From contig NZ_BIFH01000022.1 in the NCBI RefSeq assembly GCF_003967355.1, positions 186,001-250,000 of the forward strand: a stretch of 64,000 bases of DNA. The letters are read 5' to 3'. Source of the stretch: Embleya hyalina. Lineage in GTDB: Bacteria; Actinomycetota; Actinomycetes; Streptomycetales; Streptomycetaceae. Numbering within the stretch: the stretch's first letter is position 1; every line of letters starts with the position of its first letter. A model generated the notes under the pieces. The model saw only the letters and a program-made list of their open reading frames with translations. It was not told where the DNA came from and made no database searches. Position numbers and translations under genes: made by a program. Of this stretch, positions 16,933 through 25,571 are shown piece after piece.

Positions 16933-18465
16933 ATGGCGCGAACTGTGCACGACGAGCTGCGGGATCGCCTCGCCCACGCTCGCCTCGGGGGATCGGCCGA
17001 GGCCCGGGAGAAGGTCTCGGCGTCCGGGAAGCTGCTGGTGCGTCGACGACTGGAGCTGCTCTTCGACGAGGGCTGGTCGTTCGAGGACGGTCTGCTCGCG
17101 CGGTTCGACGAGGGGCTGCCCGGAGACGCGGTGGTCACCTGCTTCGGCAGGGTCGACGGGCGCGATGTCGCCGTCGTCGCCAACGACTTCACCGTCAAGG
17201 CGGGCACCTGGGGCAAACGCACCTTCGAGAAGATCGTGCGCACCCAGGAGATCGCCGACGAGACCGGGATGCCCCTGGTCTATCTCTTCGACTCCGCCGG
17301 CGCTCGCATCGACGAGCAGTTCGAGAGTTACGCGGGGCGCCGGGCCTGGGGCAACATCTTCTACAACCAGGTGCAGATGTCGGGCCGGATTCCCCAGGTC
17401 TGCGCGCTCTTCGGTCCATCGCCGGCGGGCTCGGCCTACGTTCCCGCGCTGTGCGACTACACCGTCATGGTGCGCGGCCACGCGACCGCCTACCTGGGAT
17501 CGCCCCGCCTGGCCGAGATGGTGACGGGGGAGCGGGTCACCCTGGAGGAGATGGGCGGCGCCGAGATGCACTGCACCACCTCGGGCCTGGGCGACTGCCT
17601 CGTCGAGGACGACGAGGAGGCGATAGCGGCGATTCGGGTCTGGCTGTCGTATCTGCCGTCCGACTGGCGCGGTTCCCCGCCCGCGGTCGACGCCCGGCCG
17701 CCGGGCTCCGCGCGCACGGTCGAGGAGGTGGTGCCACTGAGCGAGTCGGAGGTCTACGACGTCCACGAGTTGATCGACGCGCTGGTGGACGAGGACAGCT
17801 TCTTCCCCTACAAGGAACTCTTCGCCCCCGAACTGGTCACCGGGTTCGCCCGGCTGGGCGGACGAAGCGTGGGCCTGGTGGCGAATCAGTCCGTCTCCCG
17901 CGGCGGCGTCATCTTCCCCGACTCCTCCGACAAGGCCGCCCGGTTCATCTGGATCTGCAACGCCTACAACATCCCGCTCGTCTTCCTGGTCGACATCGCC
18001 GGCTACATGATCGGGTCCGAGGTCGAACGCAAGGGCATCATCCGACACGGGGCCAAGATGCTCTTCGCCGTCGCCGAGAGCCGGGTGCCGAGGATCGCCG
18101 TGCTGATCCGCAAGGCCTACGGCGGCGGCTATCTGGCCATGTCGGGAGCGCCCATGAGACCCGACGCGGTGATCGCCCTGCCGACCGCCAAACCCGCTCT
18201 CATGGGACCGGACGCGGCCGTCAACGGCATCCACTACAACCGCATCCAGGCCATCGCGGACCCCGACGAACGCAAAAGATTCATCGCGGAGAAGCAGGCC
18301 GAGTACGCGGCCGACATCGACGTCTTCAAGATCGCGAACGAGAACGCGGTCGAAGCGGTGGTGCCCGCGAACCATCTGCGTGCCGAACTGATCGAGAGAT
18401 TGCACGTGTATCGGCGCCGGCCCGCCACAGGCGCCGCCCGACGCCAGGCGATCACCCCGGTCTGA
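16933..18465 (+). CDS. acyl-CoA carboxylase beta subunit (carboxyltransferase)
   Basis: A 510-aa carboxyltransferase of the propionyl-/methylcrotonyl-CoA carboxylase beta family. The N-terminal half has FDSAGARIDEQFESYAGRRA and the SAYVPALCDYTVMV oxyanion region; the C-terminal half has the second crotonase-like fold with GVIFPDSSDKAARFI and KAYGGGYLAMSG. It moves carboxyl from biotin to an acyl-CoA. The RIDEQFESYAGRRAWGNIF stretch is more like methylcrotonyl/geranyl types than PccB, but substrate specificity cannot be read by eye. It partners with the biotin carboxylase at 13028 and is controlled by operator site 4. Confidence 0.92.
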   Translation: MARTVHDELRDRLAHARLGGSAEAREKVSASGKLLVRRRLELLFDEGWSFEDGLLARFDEGLPGDAVVTCFGRVDGRDVAVVANDFTVKAGTWGKRTFEKIVRTQEIADETGMPLVYLFDSAGARIDEQFESYAGRRAWGNIFYNQVQMSGRIPQVCALFGPSPAGSAYVPALCDYTVMVRGHATAYLGSPRLAEMVTGERVTLEEMGGAEMHCTTSGLGDCLVEDDEEAIAAIRVWLSYLPSDWRGSPPAVDARPPGSARTVEEVVPLSESEVYDVHELIDALVDEDSFFPYKELFAPELVTGFARLGGRSVGLVANQSVSRGGVIFPDSSDKAARFIWICNAYNIPLVFLVDIAGYMIGSEVERKGIIRHGAKMLFAVAESRVPRIAVLIRKAYGGGYLAMSGAPMRPDAVIALPTAKPALMGPDAAVNGIHYNRIQAIADPDERKRFIAEKQAEYAADIDVFKIANENAVEAVVPANHLRAELIERLHVYRRRPATGAARRQAITPV

Positions 18466-18596
18466 ATCGTCGGCGACACCCGGGCGCGACGGGCGTGCCC
18501 GTCCCCACGGGCGCGCACGACGGGCACGGCCGGCCCGCGGTCCCGACCCCGACGAAGTCGGAGTCCATCCCATCCCCCCTGTCACAGGAGTTCACC

Positions 18597-19022
18597 ATGG
18601 CAACCGAGAACAACCGTCCCTTCGTGGTGCGCGCGGGCACCGAGACCGAGCAGACCGCGCAGTCCGAGGGCGCCCGACGACTGGCGGGGGTGAGCCCGGG
18701 CGCCACCCCGAGCAGCCGGATCTGGCTGGGCAAGGTCTCGAACGCCCCGGGGTACCGGTCGGTGCCGCATCACCACGGCGAGGCCGAGACGGCCGGATAC
18801 GTCCTCAAAGGGCGGGCGCGGATCTACTTCGGGCGCGCGTACCGCGAGTTCGTCGACCTGGAGGCGGGCGACTTCGTGTTCGTCCCGCCGAGGATCCCGC
18901 ACATCGAGGCCAACCTCAGCGACGACGCGGAACTGGTGTGGCTGACCGCCCGCACGCCGGACAACGTCGTGGTCAATCTGCCGGACGTCGACGACGCCGA
19001 CCTTCCAGGAGGAGCGCGATGA
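18597..19022 (+). CDS. cupin-domain protein
   Basis: A 141-aa single-domain cupin. Motif 1 is SVPHHHGEAETAGYVLKGRARIYFG with the His/Glu metal ligands, and motif 2 is DFVFVPPRIPHIEANL with the last His. The ATG at 18597 has AGGAG upstream, and the stop overlaps the monooxygenase ATG (ATGA). Members with this layout often bind a small ligand or isomerise sugars or keto acids; here it travels with an LLM oxygenase, suggesting an accessory or dioxygenase role (inference). The 131-bp gap before it holds only GC-rich repeats of GGGCG type. Confidence 0.85.
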   Translation: MATENNRPFVVRAGTETEQTAQSEGARRLAGVSPGATPSSRIWLGKVSNAPGYRSVPHHHGEAETAGYVLKGRARIYFGRAYREFVDLEAGDFVFVPPRIPHIEANLSDDAELVWLTARTPDNVVVNLPDVDDADLPGGAR

Positions 19023-19909
19023 CCCGGTTGGGCGTGGCGGTGGCCAACACCGGGGAGCGAGCGGTGCGGCCCGGCGTGGTGGCCATGGCGACCACGGCCG
19101 AGGAGGCGGGCGCGGACTCCCTGCACATCTCCGACCACGTGCTCCTGGTCGAGGGCGCCACGTCGCGCTATCCGTACGCGGAGGACGGCAGGTTCCCGTG
19201 GCCTCCCGATCTCGACGTGTTCGACCCCCTGGTCGCGTGCGCCTGGATCGCGGCGCACACCCGGCGCGTCGAGGTGGGCCCGTCGGTGCTCGTGCTTCCG
19301 CAACGACATCCGTTCGAGGTCGCCAAGACCGCCGCGACCATCGACCGCCTCTCGGGCGAGCGGCTGTTCCTGGGCGTCGGCGCCGGGTGGCTCGCCGAGG
19401 AGTTCGCCGCCCTCGGCCGGGACTTCCCCTCCCGTGTGGCACGCATGCACGAGGCCGTGGAGGTGTTGCGGCGCGCCTGGTCGGGGGATCGACGCGCCTA
19501 TGAGGGCGAGCACTTCCGGTACGGTCCGGGCGTGCACTGCCGACCCCTGCCGGCCCGGCCCGGCGGTGTGCCGCTGCTGTTCGGCGGCATGTCGAAGGCC
19601 GCGCTCAAGCGGGCGGCGACGATGGGCGACGGCTGGATCGCGCTGGCGACTCCGAGCCAGTCGCCGCGAGGCCCCGGGGAGAGCCTGCGCCGGGCGGAGG
19701 AACTGTTGCACACGGCGGGACGCGGGCGCGACAGGTTCCGCGCGGTGCTCAGGATCACCGCGACCACGCCCCAGGACCTCCCCGATCTGCCGGAGCGCGT
19801 CGTGGAGTACGCGGCCCTGGGCTTCGACGAGATCGTCGTCGATCCGCTGTGGCGCGACCTCGACGAGGCGGCGGGCGTGGTGGGCGCGTGCAGGCGCGCC
19901 CTGGGGTGA
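19019..19909 (+). CDS. LLM-class (luciferase-like) F420/FMN-dependent oxidoreductase
   Basis: A 296-aa TIM-barrel flavin or F420 enzyme. The motifs GADSLHISDHVLL, RRVEVGPSVLVLPQRHPFEVAKTAATIDRLSGERLFLGVGAGW and PLLFGGMSKAALKRAA are characteristic of the actinobacterial F420-dependent LLM family. The ATG at 19019 has AGGAGG 5 nt upstream and overlaps the cupin stop. It could oxidise an alcohol or ketone, or insert oxygen into a ring, early in the pathway. The cofactor choice is not proven by sequence. Confidence 0.88.
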   Translation: MTRLGVAVANTGERAVRPGVVAMATTAEEAGADSLHISDHVLLVEGATSRYPYAEDGRFPWPPDLDVFDPLVACAWIAAHTRRVEVGPSVLVLPQRHPFEVAKTAATIDRLSGERLFLGVGAGWLAEEFAALGRDFPSRVARMHEAVEVLRRAWSGDRRAYEGEHFRYGPGVHCRPLPARPGGVPLLFGGMSKAALKRAATMGDGWIALATPSQSPRGPGESLRRAEELLHTAGRGRDRFRAVLRITATTPQDLPDLPERVVEYAALGFDEIVVDPLWRDLDEAAGVVGACRRALG

Positions 19910-19934
19910 TCGACACGTGCCCGACATCGGGGTC

Positions 19935-19940
19935 TTGACA
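19935..19940 (+). promoter_or_regulatory. -35 box upstream of the NTF2-fold gene
   Basis: A consensus TTGACA about 65 bp before the start codon. A matching -10 is less clear (TATGTC at a 15-bp spacing or TCCTAT at 19). Operator site 5 follows at 19967. Confidence 0.45.
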
Positions 19941-19966
19941 CCTCGCGCTGTCGGGTATGTCCTATG

Positions 19967-19981
19967 CGAACAATCGTTTGT
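19967..19981. promoter_or_regulatory. operator site 5 (CGAAC-AATC-GTTTGT)
   Basis: A copy of the 15-bp palindrome between the TTGACA box and the start of the NTF2-fold gene. It differs from site 3 only in the left half and spacer. Confidence 0.6.
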
Positions 19982-20004
19982 ACATCATGGTGCAGGGAGA
20001 TCCC

Positions 20005-20529
20005 GTGGACGCTCTGGAAGCTCGCATCGCGAAGCTCGAGGCGATCGAGGACATCAAACGACTGAAGCAGCACCACATCGAGCTGACCGATGCCGGGTAC
20101 CTCGTCGACGCGCTCGTCGACCTGTGGTGCGAGGACGGGACCTGGCTCGGGGTCTTCACCGACATCGACGACCCCCTGGAGGCGGGAAGCCGCGGCCAGA
20201 CCCGCTACCACGGTCACGACGAGATCCGGAGGTTCTGGGAACTCAACGGCCGACTCTACGACTTCGTCCTGCACGTGATGATCCCGCTGGACATCCGGGT
20301 CAACGACGACCTGGAGACCGCGACGGGCACGTGGAAGTGGCTGATGCCGTCCACGCGCGACGTCGACGGCGTGCCGACCGCGACCTGGCTGGGCGGCACG
20401 CAGTCCGACGAGTACCGCAGGGTCGACGGGGTCTGGAAGTTCTACACCGTGCAGGTGCACGCGGACCTCGTCGCCACCCACCTGGGCGGCTGGGTCCCGA
20501 GCCGATACATCGAGGAATCGCCCGTCTAG
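20005..20529 (+). CDS. NTF2/SnoaL-fold protein
   Basis: A 174-aa protein of the nuclear-transport-factor-2-like/SnoaL group (scytalone dehydratase, ring-hydroxylating beta subunit and limonene-epoxide-hydrolase fold). It starts with the helix EARIAKLEAIEDIKRLKQHH and has WCEDGTWLGVF, HGHDEIRRFWE and VDGVWKFY strands typical of the cone. I chose the GTG at 20005 because AGGGAGA lies 4 nt upstream and operator site 5 rules out starts before 19982; an ATG at 19987 is possible. Operator control suggests it belongs to the catabolic set, perhaps as a dehydratase or epoxide hydrolase. Confidence 0.8.
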   Translation: MDALEARIAKLEAIEDIKRLKQHHIELTDAGYLVDALVDLWCEDGTWLGVFTDIDDPLEAGSRGQTRYHGHDEIRRFWELNGRLYDFVLHVMIPLDIRVNDDLETATGTWKWLMPSTRDVDGVPTATWLGGTQSDEYRRVDGVWKFYTVQVHADLVATHLGGWVPSRYIEESPV

Positions 20530-20687
20530 GACCGTCGGAGCGGATCGATCCCGCCGGAGTGTCCCGGTACGACCGATCGAACGGTCCAGCGCGTCGAAGC
20601 GATCAACTCGGGGGAGTGATCGAGACTCCCGTCTCGCGAACGACGATCCTCGGACGCCTTTCGTCGACCCGAAGCGACGAACCAAGA

Positions 20688-20702
20688 AAAGCAATCGTTA
20701 GT
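20688..20702. promoter_or_regulatory. operator site 6 (AAAGC-AATC-GTTAGT)
   Basis: The weakest of the six copies, 25 bp before the substrate-binding-protein start and inside a longer GAAAA...TTTTC symmetry. No good -10/-35 pair was found around it. Confidence 0.5.
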
Positions 20703-20726
20703 TTTTCAATCGCGAGGGAGATCGAG

Positions 20727-21851
20727 ATGCGATCCAAGAGTTGGAGCGCCGCGCGTGGCTGGGCCGCCGGCGTCGCGGCGCTGGGCATGGTGCTCGCCGG
20801 CTGCGCCGAAACCAAGACATCCGAGACAAGCGGCAACAGCGCCCCGAACAACGGCGCCCCGGCCCCCGGGGCCGCCCCCGCGGGAGCGCCGGGCGATATC
20901 GCCTCCCTGTGCGGGACACGACCCATCAAGATCGCGTTCGCCAAGGGCAAGGGCGACAGCTGGACCAAGATCACCCTGGCCGAGCTGAAGAAGGAGGCCG
21001 CGAAGTGTCCCAACATCAAGGCGACCCTGTACACCGACGCCGGCGGTGACCAGACCAAGTCACTGTCCGACATCAACAGCCTGGTGGCGCAGGACGTCGA
21101 CATCATCGTCGTGATGGCCGAGTTCGGCGCCGCCCAACTGTCGGCGATGCGCTCCGCCGTCAAGTCGGGCACCAAGGTCATCGCCCTGATCGACGATCCC
21201 GGGGGCAAGGCCGGCACGGACTACACCGACATGGTCCTGCCCGACACCGAGGCGACCGGCCGGGCCTGGGCCGAATGGATCGGCAAGGTCGCCCCCAGCG
21301 GCAAGGCCGTGTTCCTGGGAGGCGTTCCGGGAGCCCAGTCCAGCCAACAGTTCTTCAAGCCGGTGCAGGCGGCGCTGGCGGCCTACCCCAACGTCAAGCT
21401 CGTCGAGAACCGGGTCGTGGACACCGACTGGGAACCCGGCAAGCGCAAGCAGGTCATGTCCGGTCTGCTCGCCAAGTACGGGCGCATCGACGTGGTCATC
21501 TCCGACTACGGCGCCATCGACAACGCCACCCTGGACGCCTACAAGCAGGCCGGCATGGCACCTCCGGCGCTGGCGGCCGTCGCGAGTTCCAACGGAACCG
21601 CGTGCTACTGGAAGTCGACGCCCTTCCCGTACATGTCGATCGACGGCCAGGTCAAGCTCGCCGCCGTCGCGCTGCGCAAGGGCCTGGCGGCGCTCAACAA
21701 CATCACCGACACCGAGCCGTCCGTGGTTCCGATGCCCGTCGAGGTCGACACCGCGGCCAACAAGAATCCGGTCTGCTCGCCGAACCTGCCGCCCGACGCC
21801 TCCCTCGGATCGAGCCTGACTCCGGCGGAACTGGACTCCATCTTCAAGTAG
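20727..21851 (+). CDS. ribose-type ABC transporter substrate-binding lipoprotein
   Basis: A 374-aa secreted lipoprotein: signal peptide with lipobox VLAGC (Cys26), a Pro/Ala/Gly-rich linker (30-50), then a periplasmic-binding-protein type 1 fold (RPIKIAFAKGKGDSWTKI, VDIIVVMAEFGAAQLSAMRSAVKSGTKVIAL, AVFLGGVPGAQSS). It captures the substrate for the permeases encoded next. Family members bind sugars, autoinducer-2 or other small polar compounds; the operator and neighbours suggest that here it takes up the pathway's substrate rather than a sugar (inference). Start ATG has AGGGAG upstream. Confidence 0.9.
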   Translation: MRSKSWSAARGWAAGVAALGMVLAGCAETKTSETSGNSAPNNGAPAPGAAPAGAPGDIASLCGTRPIKIAFAKGKGDSWTKITLAELKKEAAKCPNIKATLYTDAGGDQTKSLSDINSLVAQDVDIIVVMAEFGAAQLSAMRSAVKSGTKVIALIDDPGGKAGTDYTDMVLPDTEATGRAWAEWIGKVAPSGKAVFLGGVPGAQSSQQFFKPVQAALAAYPNVKLVENRVVDTDWEPGKRKQVMSGLLAKYGRIDVVISDYGAIDNATLDAYKQAGMAPPALAAVASSNGTACYWKSTPFPYMSIDGQVKLAAVALRKGLAALNNITDTEPSVVPMPVEVDTAANKNPVCSPNLPPDASLGSSLTPAELDSIFK

Positions 21852-21964
21852 GCATGCCCGCGACCCGGTATCCGGCGACCGACTCCAACGGGGGCGCCGG
21901 AGCCCAGCGGACGAAGGCCCGGCCGCGCGCCGGGCGCACCCCACGATTCGGAAGGGAACACCCG

Positions 21965-24454
21965 ATGCTCCAGTCGACCGCAGGACTGACGATCCACGGG
22001 GTCAGCAAGGCGTTTCCGGGAGTACAGGCCCTGTCGGACGTCGATCTGCACGTCGAGCCCGGCCGTATCCACGGTCTGGTCGGCGAGAACGGGGCGGGCA
22101 AGTCGACCATGATGGCGGTCGCGGCGGGGATCATCACACCGGACACCGGTGAGGTGACCATCGGAGGGGAACCGCTGCGACCGGCCACACCCCGACGAGC
22201 CAGAACCCTCGGCCTGGCGATCGTCCGCCAGGAACCGGCCCTGCTTCCCGACCTGAGCGTCGCGGAGAACCTCTGTCTCGGCGTTCCGGAGGCCCACCGG
22301 CCGCGCCCGGGCCACCGGAACGCGTGGGCCCGACGCCAACTGACGACATGGGGTGGCGCGGTGCCCTTCGACATCGGCACCCGGGTCGCCGAACTCGTCC
22401 CCGAGCACCGCTTCCTGGTCGAGATCACCAAGGCGTTCGCGGCCGAACCCGTGGCCCTGATTCTCGACGAACCGACCGAGCACCTCGCGGCCCAGGACAC
22501 CGCCCGCCTGTTCGAGCACGTGCGCCGGGTCGCCGCCGCCGGAACCGCGGTCGTCTACATCTCGCACCGCATCCGCGAGGTCCGGGCCATCGCCGGCGAA
22601 CTCACCATCCTGCGCGACGGGCGCGTGGTGGCGCACGAGGCGTCGGCCGGCGACCTGTCCGAACAACGCATCATCGACCTCATCGTGGGACGGCCGATGG
22701 AGATGGCCTTCCCCGACCGCCCCGACCACATCGACCCCACCCCGCACGTCGAACTCGTCGACTTCGCCGGCCCCGGATTCGCCCCGATCACGATGACGGC
22801 CGCACGCGGAGAGATCGTCGGGCTGGCCGGGGTCGACGGCAACGGACAGAAGGACTTCCTGCGGGCCCTCGCCGGCCGCCGATCCAACCGCGGGCACGTG
22901 CGCGTCGACGGCAGGCCGATCGTGCTCACCTCGCCCTCGCGCGCGCTGGAGGCGCGGATCGCCCACATCCCCGGCGATCGACATCGGGAGGGGATCCTGC
23001 CCGACCTGTCCGTTCGGGAGAACGTCGCGCTGCGCCAACTGCCGCAACTCTCCCACCACGGCCTCGTGCGACGCCGACCGGACGCCGCCGCGGCACGATC
23101 GGCCGTCGCCCGATACGGCATCCGGACACCCGACATCGAAACCCCCATCTCCAGCCTCTCCGGAGGCAACCAGCAAAAGAGCGTCCTGGCGGGCGTCCTG
23201 GCCACCAAACCCCGGGTACTGCTCGCCGAGGAGCCCACCCAGGGCGTCGACGTCGGGGCACGCGTGGACATCTACACCGTCCTGCGCGAGGCCGCCGACG
23301 CCGGCACGACCGTCTTCCTGCTCTCCTCCGACAGCCTGGAACTCGCGGGCCTGTGCGACCGGGTGATGATCTTCTCCCGGGGACAGGTCGTGCGCACCCT
23401 CGACGTCGGCGAGGTCGCGGAGCACACCATCACCGAGGCGGCCGTCACCGCCACCACCGTCCGGGAACGGCGCACGACCGCGAACCCGCGCCTGCTCACC
23501 TGGTTGGCCCGGGACTCCGCACCCGGCGTGCTGGTGGGCGCGGTGGTCACCCTCCTGGGCCTGTACGCCGCCGTGGCCAACGACGCCTACCTCACCCACC
23601 GCAACCTGCAGGGCATGCTCACGTTGGTCGTCGCCCTCGGACTGGCCGGGATCGCCCAGCAGTTCGTCATGATGACCGGCGGGATCGACCTGTCCGTGGG
23701 CCCCCTCATGGGCCTCCTCGTCGTCGTCGAGTCGTACTACCTCGTCGACGGATCCGCCCCCGCGCACCAGGCACTCGGATGGCTGCTCCTGTTCGCCATC
23801 GCGGCGGCGGTCGGGCTGGTGAACTGGTTCCTCGTCGAAGTCGTCGGACTGGCCGCCATGGTGGCCACCCTCGCCACCTACATGGCCCTCCAGGGCATAG
23901 CGCTCACGCTGCGCCCCACGCCCGGCGGCCTCATCTCGGTGCGACTGGCGGACCGGATCACCACGGCCGTCGGTTTCGTGCCGGTCGGTCTGCTCGGCCT
24001 GGTCGCGGTCGCCGTCGTGTTGCAACGACTGCTGCGTCGATCCCTGTGGGGCCTGTCCATCCGTGCGGTGGGCTCCCGGCCCGACGCGGCGTTCGCGACC
24101 GGCGTCAACCCGGCCCTCACCCGTCTGAAGGCCTATCTCGCCTGCTCGTTGTTCGCCGCGTTGGCCGCCATCCCCCTCCTGGCGCAGGTCGGCTCCGGGG
24201 TCGCCTCGGCCGGCAACACATACACCCTCGGCAGCGTCGCGGCGGCCGTGATCGGCGGCGCGAGCATCTTCGGCGGTCGCGGCTCGTTCGTGGGACCGGT
24301 CCTGGGCGCGCTGCTGATCCAGCAGGTCGCCACCGTGACCGCGTTCCTGCACCTGACCATCGCCTGGCAGTCCTACCTGCTCGGCGGCATGATCATCGTG
24401 GCCGTCGCCGCCTACTCCCGCAGCCGCCGCAGTATCGAGGCGGGTGCGTCGTGA
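21965..24454 (+). CDS. fused ABC transporter ATPase (two NBDs) and permease
   Basis: An 829-aa fusion of RbsA- and RbsC-like proteins, which are normally separate. NBD1 (about 1-245) has Walker A GENGAGKST and Walker B LILDEPTEHL, but its signature region reads AELVPEHRFLVE instead of an LSGGQ-like sequence. NBD2 (250-500) has the degenerate Walker A GVDGNGQKDF common in RbsA and an intact LSGGNQQKSVL. Residues 520-829 form about eight to nine membrane helices with the RbsC motif MMTGGIDLSVGPLMGL. The frame is continuous. The start at 21965 follows GAAGGGA. It works with the binding protein upstream and the second permease downstream. Confidence 0.9.
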   Translation: MLQSTAGLTIHGVSKAFPGVQALSDVDLHVEPGRIHGLVGENGAGKSTMMAVAAGIITPDTGEVTIGGEPLRPATPRRARTLGLAIVRQEPALLPDLSVAENLCLGVPEAHRPRPGHRNAWARRQLTTWGGAVPFDIGTRVAELVPEHRFLVEITKAFAAEPVALILDEPTEHLAAQDTARLFEHVRRVAAAGTAVVYISHRIREVRAIAGELTILRDGRVVAHEASAGDLSEQRIIDLIVGRPMEMAFPDRPDHIDPTPHVELVDFAGPGFAPITMTAARGEIVGLAGVDGNGQKDFLRALAGRRSNRGHVRVDGRPIVLTSPSRALEARIAHIPGDRHREGILPDLSVRENVALRQLPQLSHHGLVRRRPDAAAARSAVARYGIRTPDIETPISSLSGGNQQKSVLAGVLATKPRVLLAEEPTQGVDVGARVDIYTVLREAADAGTTVFLLSSDSLELAGLCDRVMIFSRGQVVRTLDVGEVAEHTITEAAVTATTVRERRTTANPRLLTWLARDSAPGVLVGAVVTLLGLYAAVANDAYLTHRNLQGMLTLVVALGLAGIAQQFVMMTGGIDLSVGPLMGLLVVVESYYLVDGSAPAHQALGWLLLFAIAAAVGLVNWFLVEVVGLAAMVATLATYMALQGIALTLRPTPGGLISVRLADRITTAVGFVPVGLLGLVAVAVVLQRLLRRSLWGLSIRAVGSRPDAAFATGVNPALTRLKAYLACSLFAALAAIPLLAQVGSGVASAGNTYTLGSVAAAVIGGASIFGGRGSFVGPVLGALLIQQVATVTAFLHLTIAWQSYLLGGMIIVAVAAYSRSRRSIEAGAS

Positions 24455-25569
24455 GCGACATCGCCGCGTCCACCATCGCGGAACCGAACGAGACGAACCC
24501 GCGGCCGACCCGGGCCCGCCGACGGCGCGCGGCGCACGAGGGCTACCGGGGCATCTGGATCGCCACCCTGGCCGTCTTCGGCGCCGGCGCCGTCTTCGCC
24601 GACGGCACCCTGACTTCGGCCGCGTTGTCCAGCATGCTCCCGTTCGCGAGCGTGCTGGCCCTCGCGGCGGCCGGGCAGACCCTGGTCATCCAGTCACGCG
24701 GAATCGACCTGTCGGTGCCCGGTGTCATGTCGTTGACCGCACTCGTGTTCGCCAAGCAGACGGCGTCGGGCACGCCGATTCCGCTCGCGATCCTCGCCGC
24801 CTGCGGCGTGGCGCTGGTGTGCGGAGCGCTGAACGGCGTGCTCGTCGCGGTCGTGGGGATCACGCCCCTGGTGGCGACCCTGGCCACCGGTTCGTTGCTG
24901 GTCGGCGCCGAGCACAGCTACAGCTCGGGCTTTCCGATCACCGTCACGGACTCCATCCACCACGCCGCGTCGAGCAGCCGTCTCGGTATCCCCAACACGG
25001 TCTACCTCGCCGTGCTCGTGGTGGCGGCGGTGGCGGTGATCTCCCGCTTCACCGTCGTGGGGCGCCGCTTCGTGGCCGCGGGCGCGAGCCCCGCCACCGC
25101 CCGCGCCGCCGGGATCAGGGTCACCCGCTACACCATCGGGACCTACATGTGCGCCGCGCTGTGCTACGCCGCGGCCGGCATGGTGCTGGCGGCCTACGTG
25201 GGCACCGCCGACATCGGCGCGGGCAACAGCTACCTGCTGCCGGTCATCGCGGCCGTGGTGATCGGCGGAACCGCCTTCACGGGCGGCCGGGGCAGCGTCG
25301 TGGCCACCGCGGTCGGCGCGTTGTTCCTGTCGCAGCTCGATCAGCTGCTCTTCACCATGGGGCTGCCCACCTCGCTGCGACTGCTCGTGCAAAGTTGCGC
25401 GCTCGTGGCCGCCACCGGCGCCCGCCGACTCCGGTCGACCCGCCCGTTCACCGGCTCCGCGCCCCGGAAAACCCAGATGAATGGGTATGAAACCTCACAG
25501 CCGACCGATATTCCACCAGAACCCGACCCGGACGAGAGCCGTCTGTCGTCGTCGAAAGCGAGAGGTTGA
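24451..25569 (+). CDS. ribose-type ABC transporter permease
   Basis: A 372-aa RbsC-family permease with about eight to nine membrane helices. The family motif is SRGIDLSVPGVMSLTAL, and TAFTGGRGSVVATAVGAL lies near the end. The GTG at 24451 overlaps the stop of the fused ATPase-permease (GTGA), so subunits are made in register. With the membrane half of the fusion it forms a heterodimeric channel. The C-terminal tail after about residue 325 is hydrophilic, unlike the family, and runs up to the ribosome binding site of the aldehyde dehydrogenase gene. Confidence 0.9.
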   Translation: MSDIAASTIAEPNETNPRPTRARRRRAAHEGYRGIWIATLAVFGAGAVFADGTLTSAALSSMLPFASVLALAAAGQTLVIQSRGIDLSVPGVMSLTALVFAKQTASGTPIPLAILAACGVALVCGALNGVLVAVVGITPLVATLATGSLLVGAEHSYSSGFPITVTDSIHHAASSSRLGIPNTVYLAVLVVAAVAVISRFTVVGRRFVAAGASPATARAAGIRVTRYTIGTYMCAALCYAAAGMVLAAYVGTADIGAGNSYLLPVIAAVVIGGTAFTGGRGSVVATAVGALFLSQLDQLLFTMGLPTSLRLLVQSCALVAATGARRLRSTRPFTGSAPRKTQMNGYETSQPTDIPPEPDPDESRLSSSKARG

Positions 25570-25571
25570 CC

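Noticed and set aside
7138-20702. Reading the operators as KstR or KstR2 cholesterol-regulon sites
   Set aside because: The half-sites (CAAAC-type with 4-bp spacer) do not match the KstR (AACnnGTT) or KstR2 (CAAGnnCTTG) patterns, and no sterol-ring genes are present.
21605-24352. A 915-codon open frame on the minus strand opposite the ABC fusion gene
   Set aside because: High GC leaves antisense frames free of stops. The translation is repetitive and polar with no family motif, while the plus strand has clear ABC motifs.
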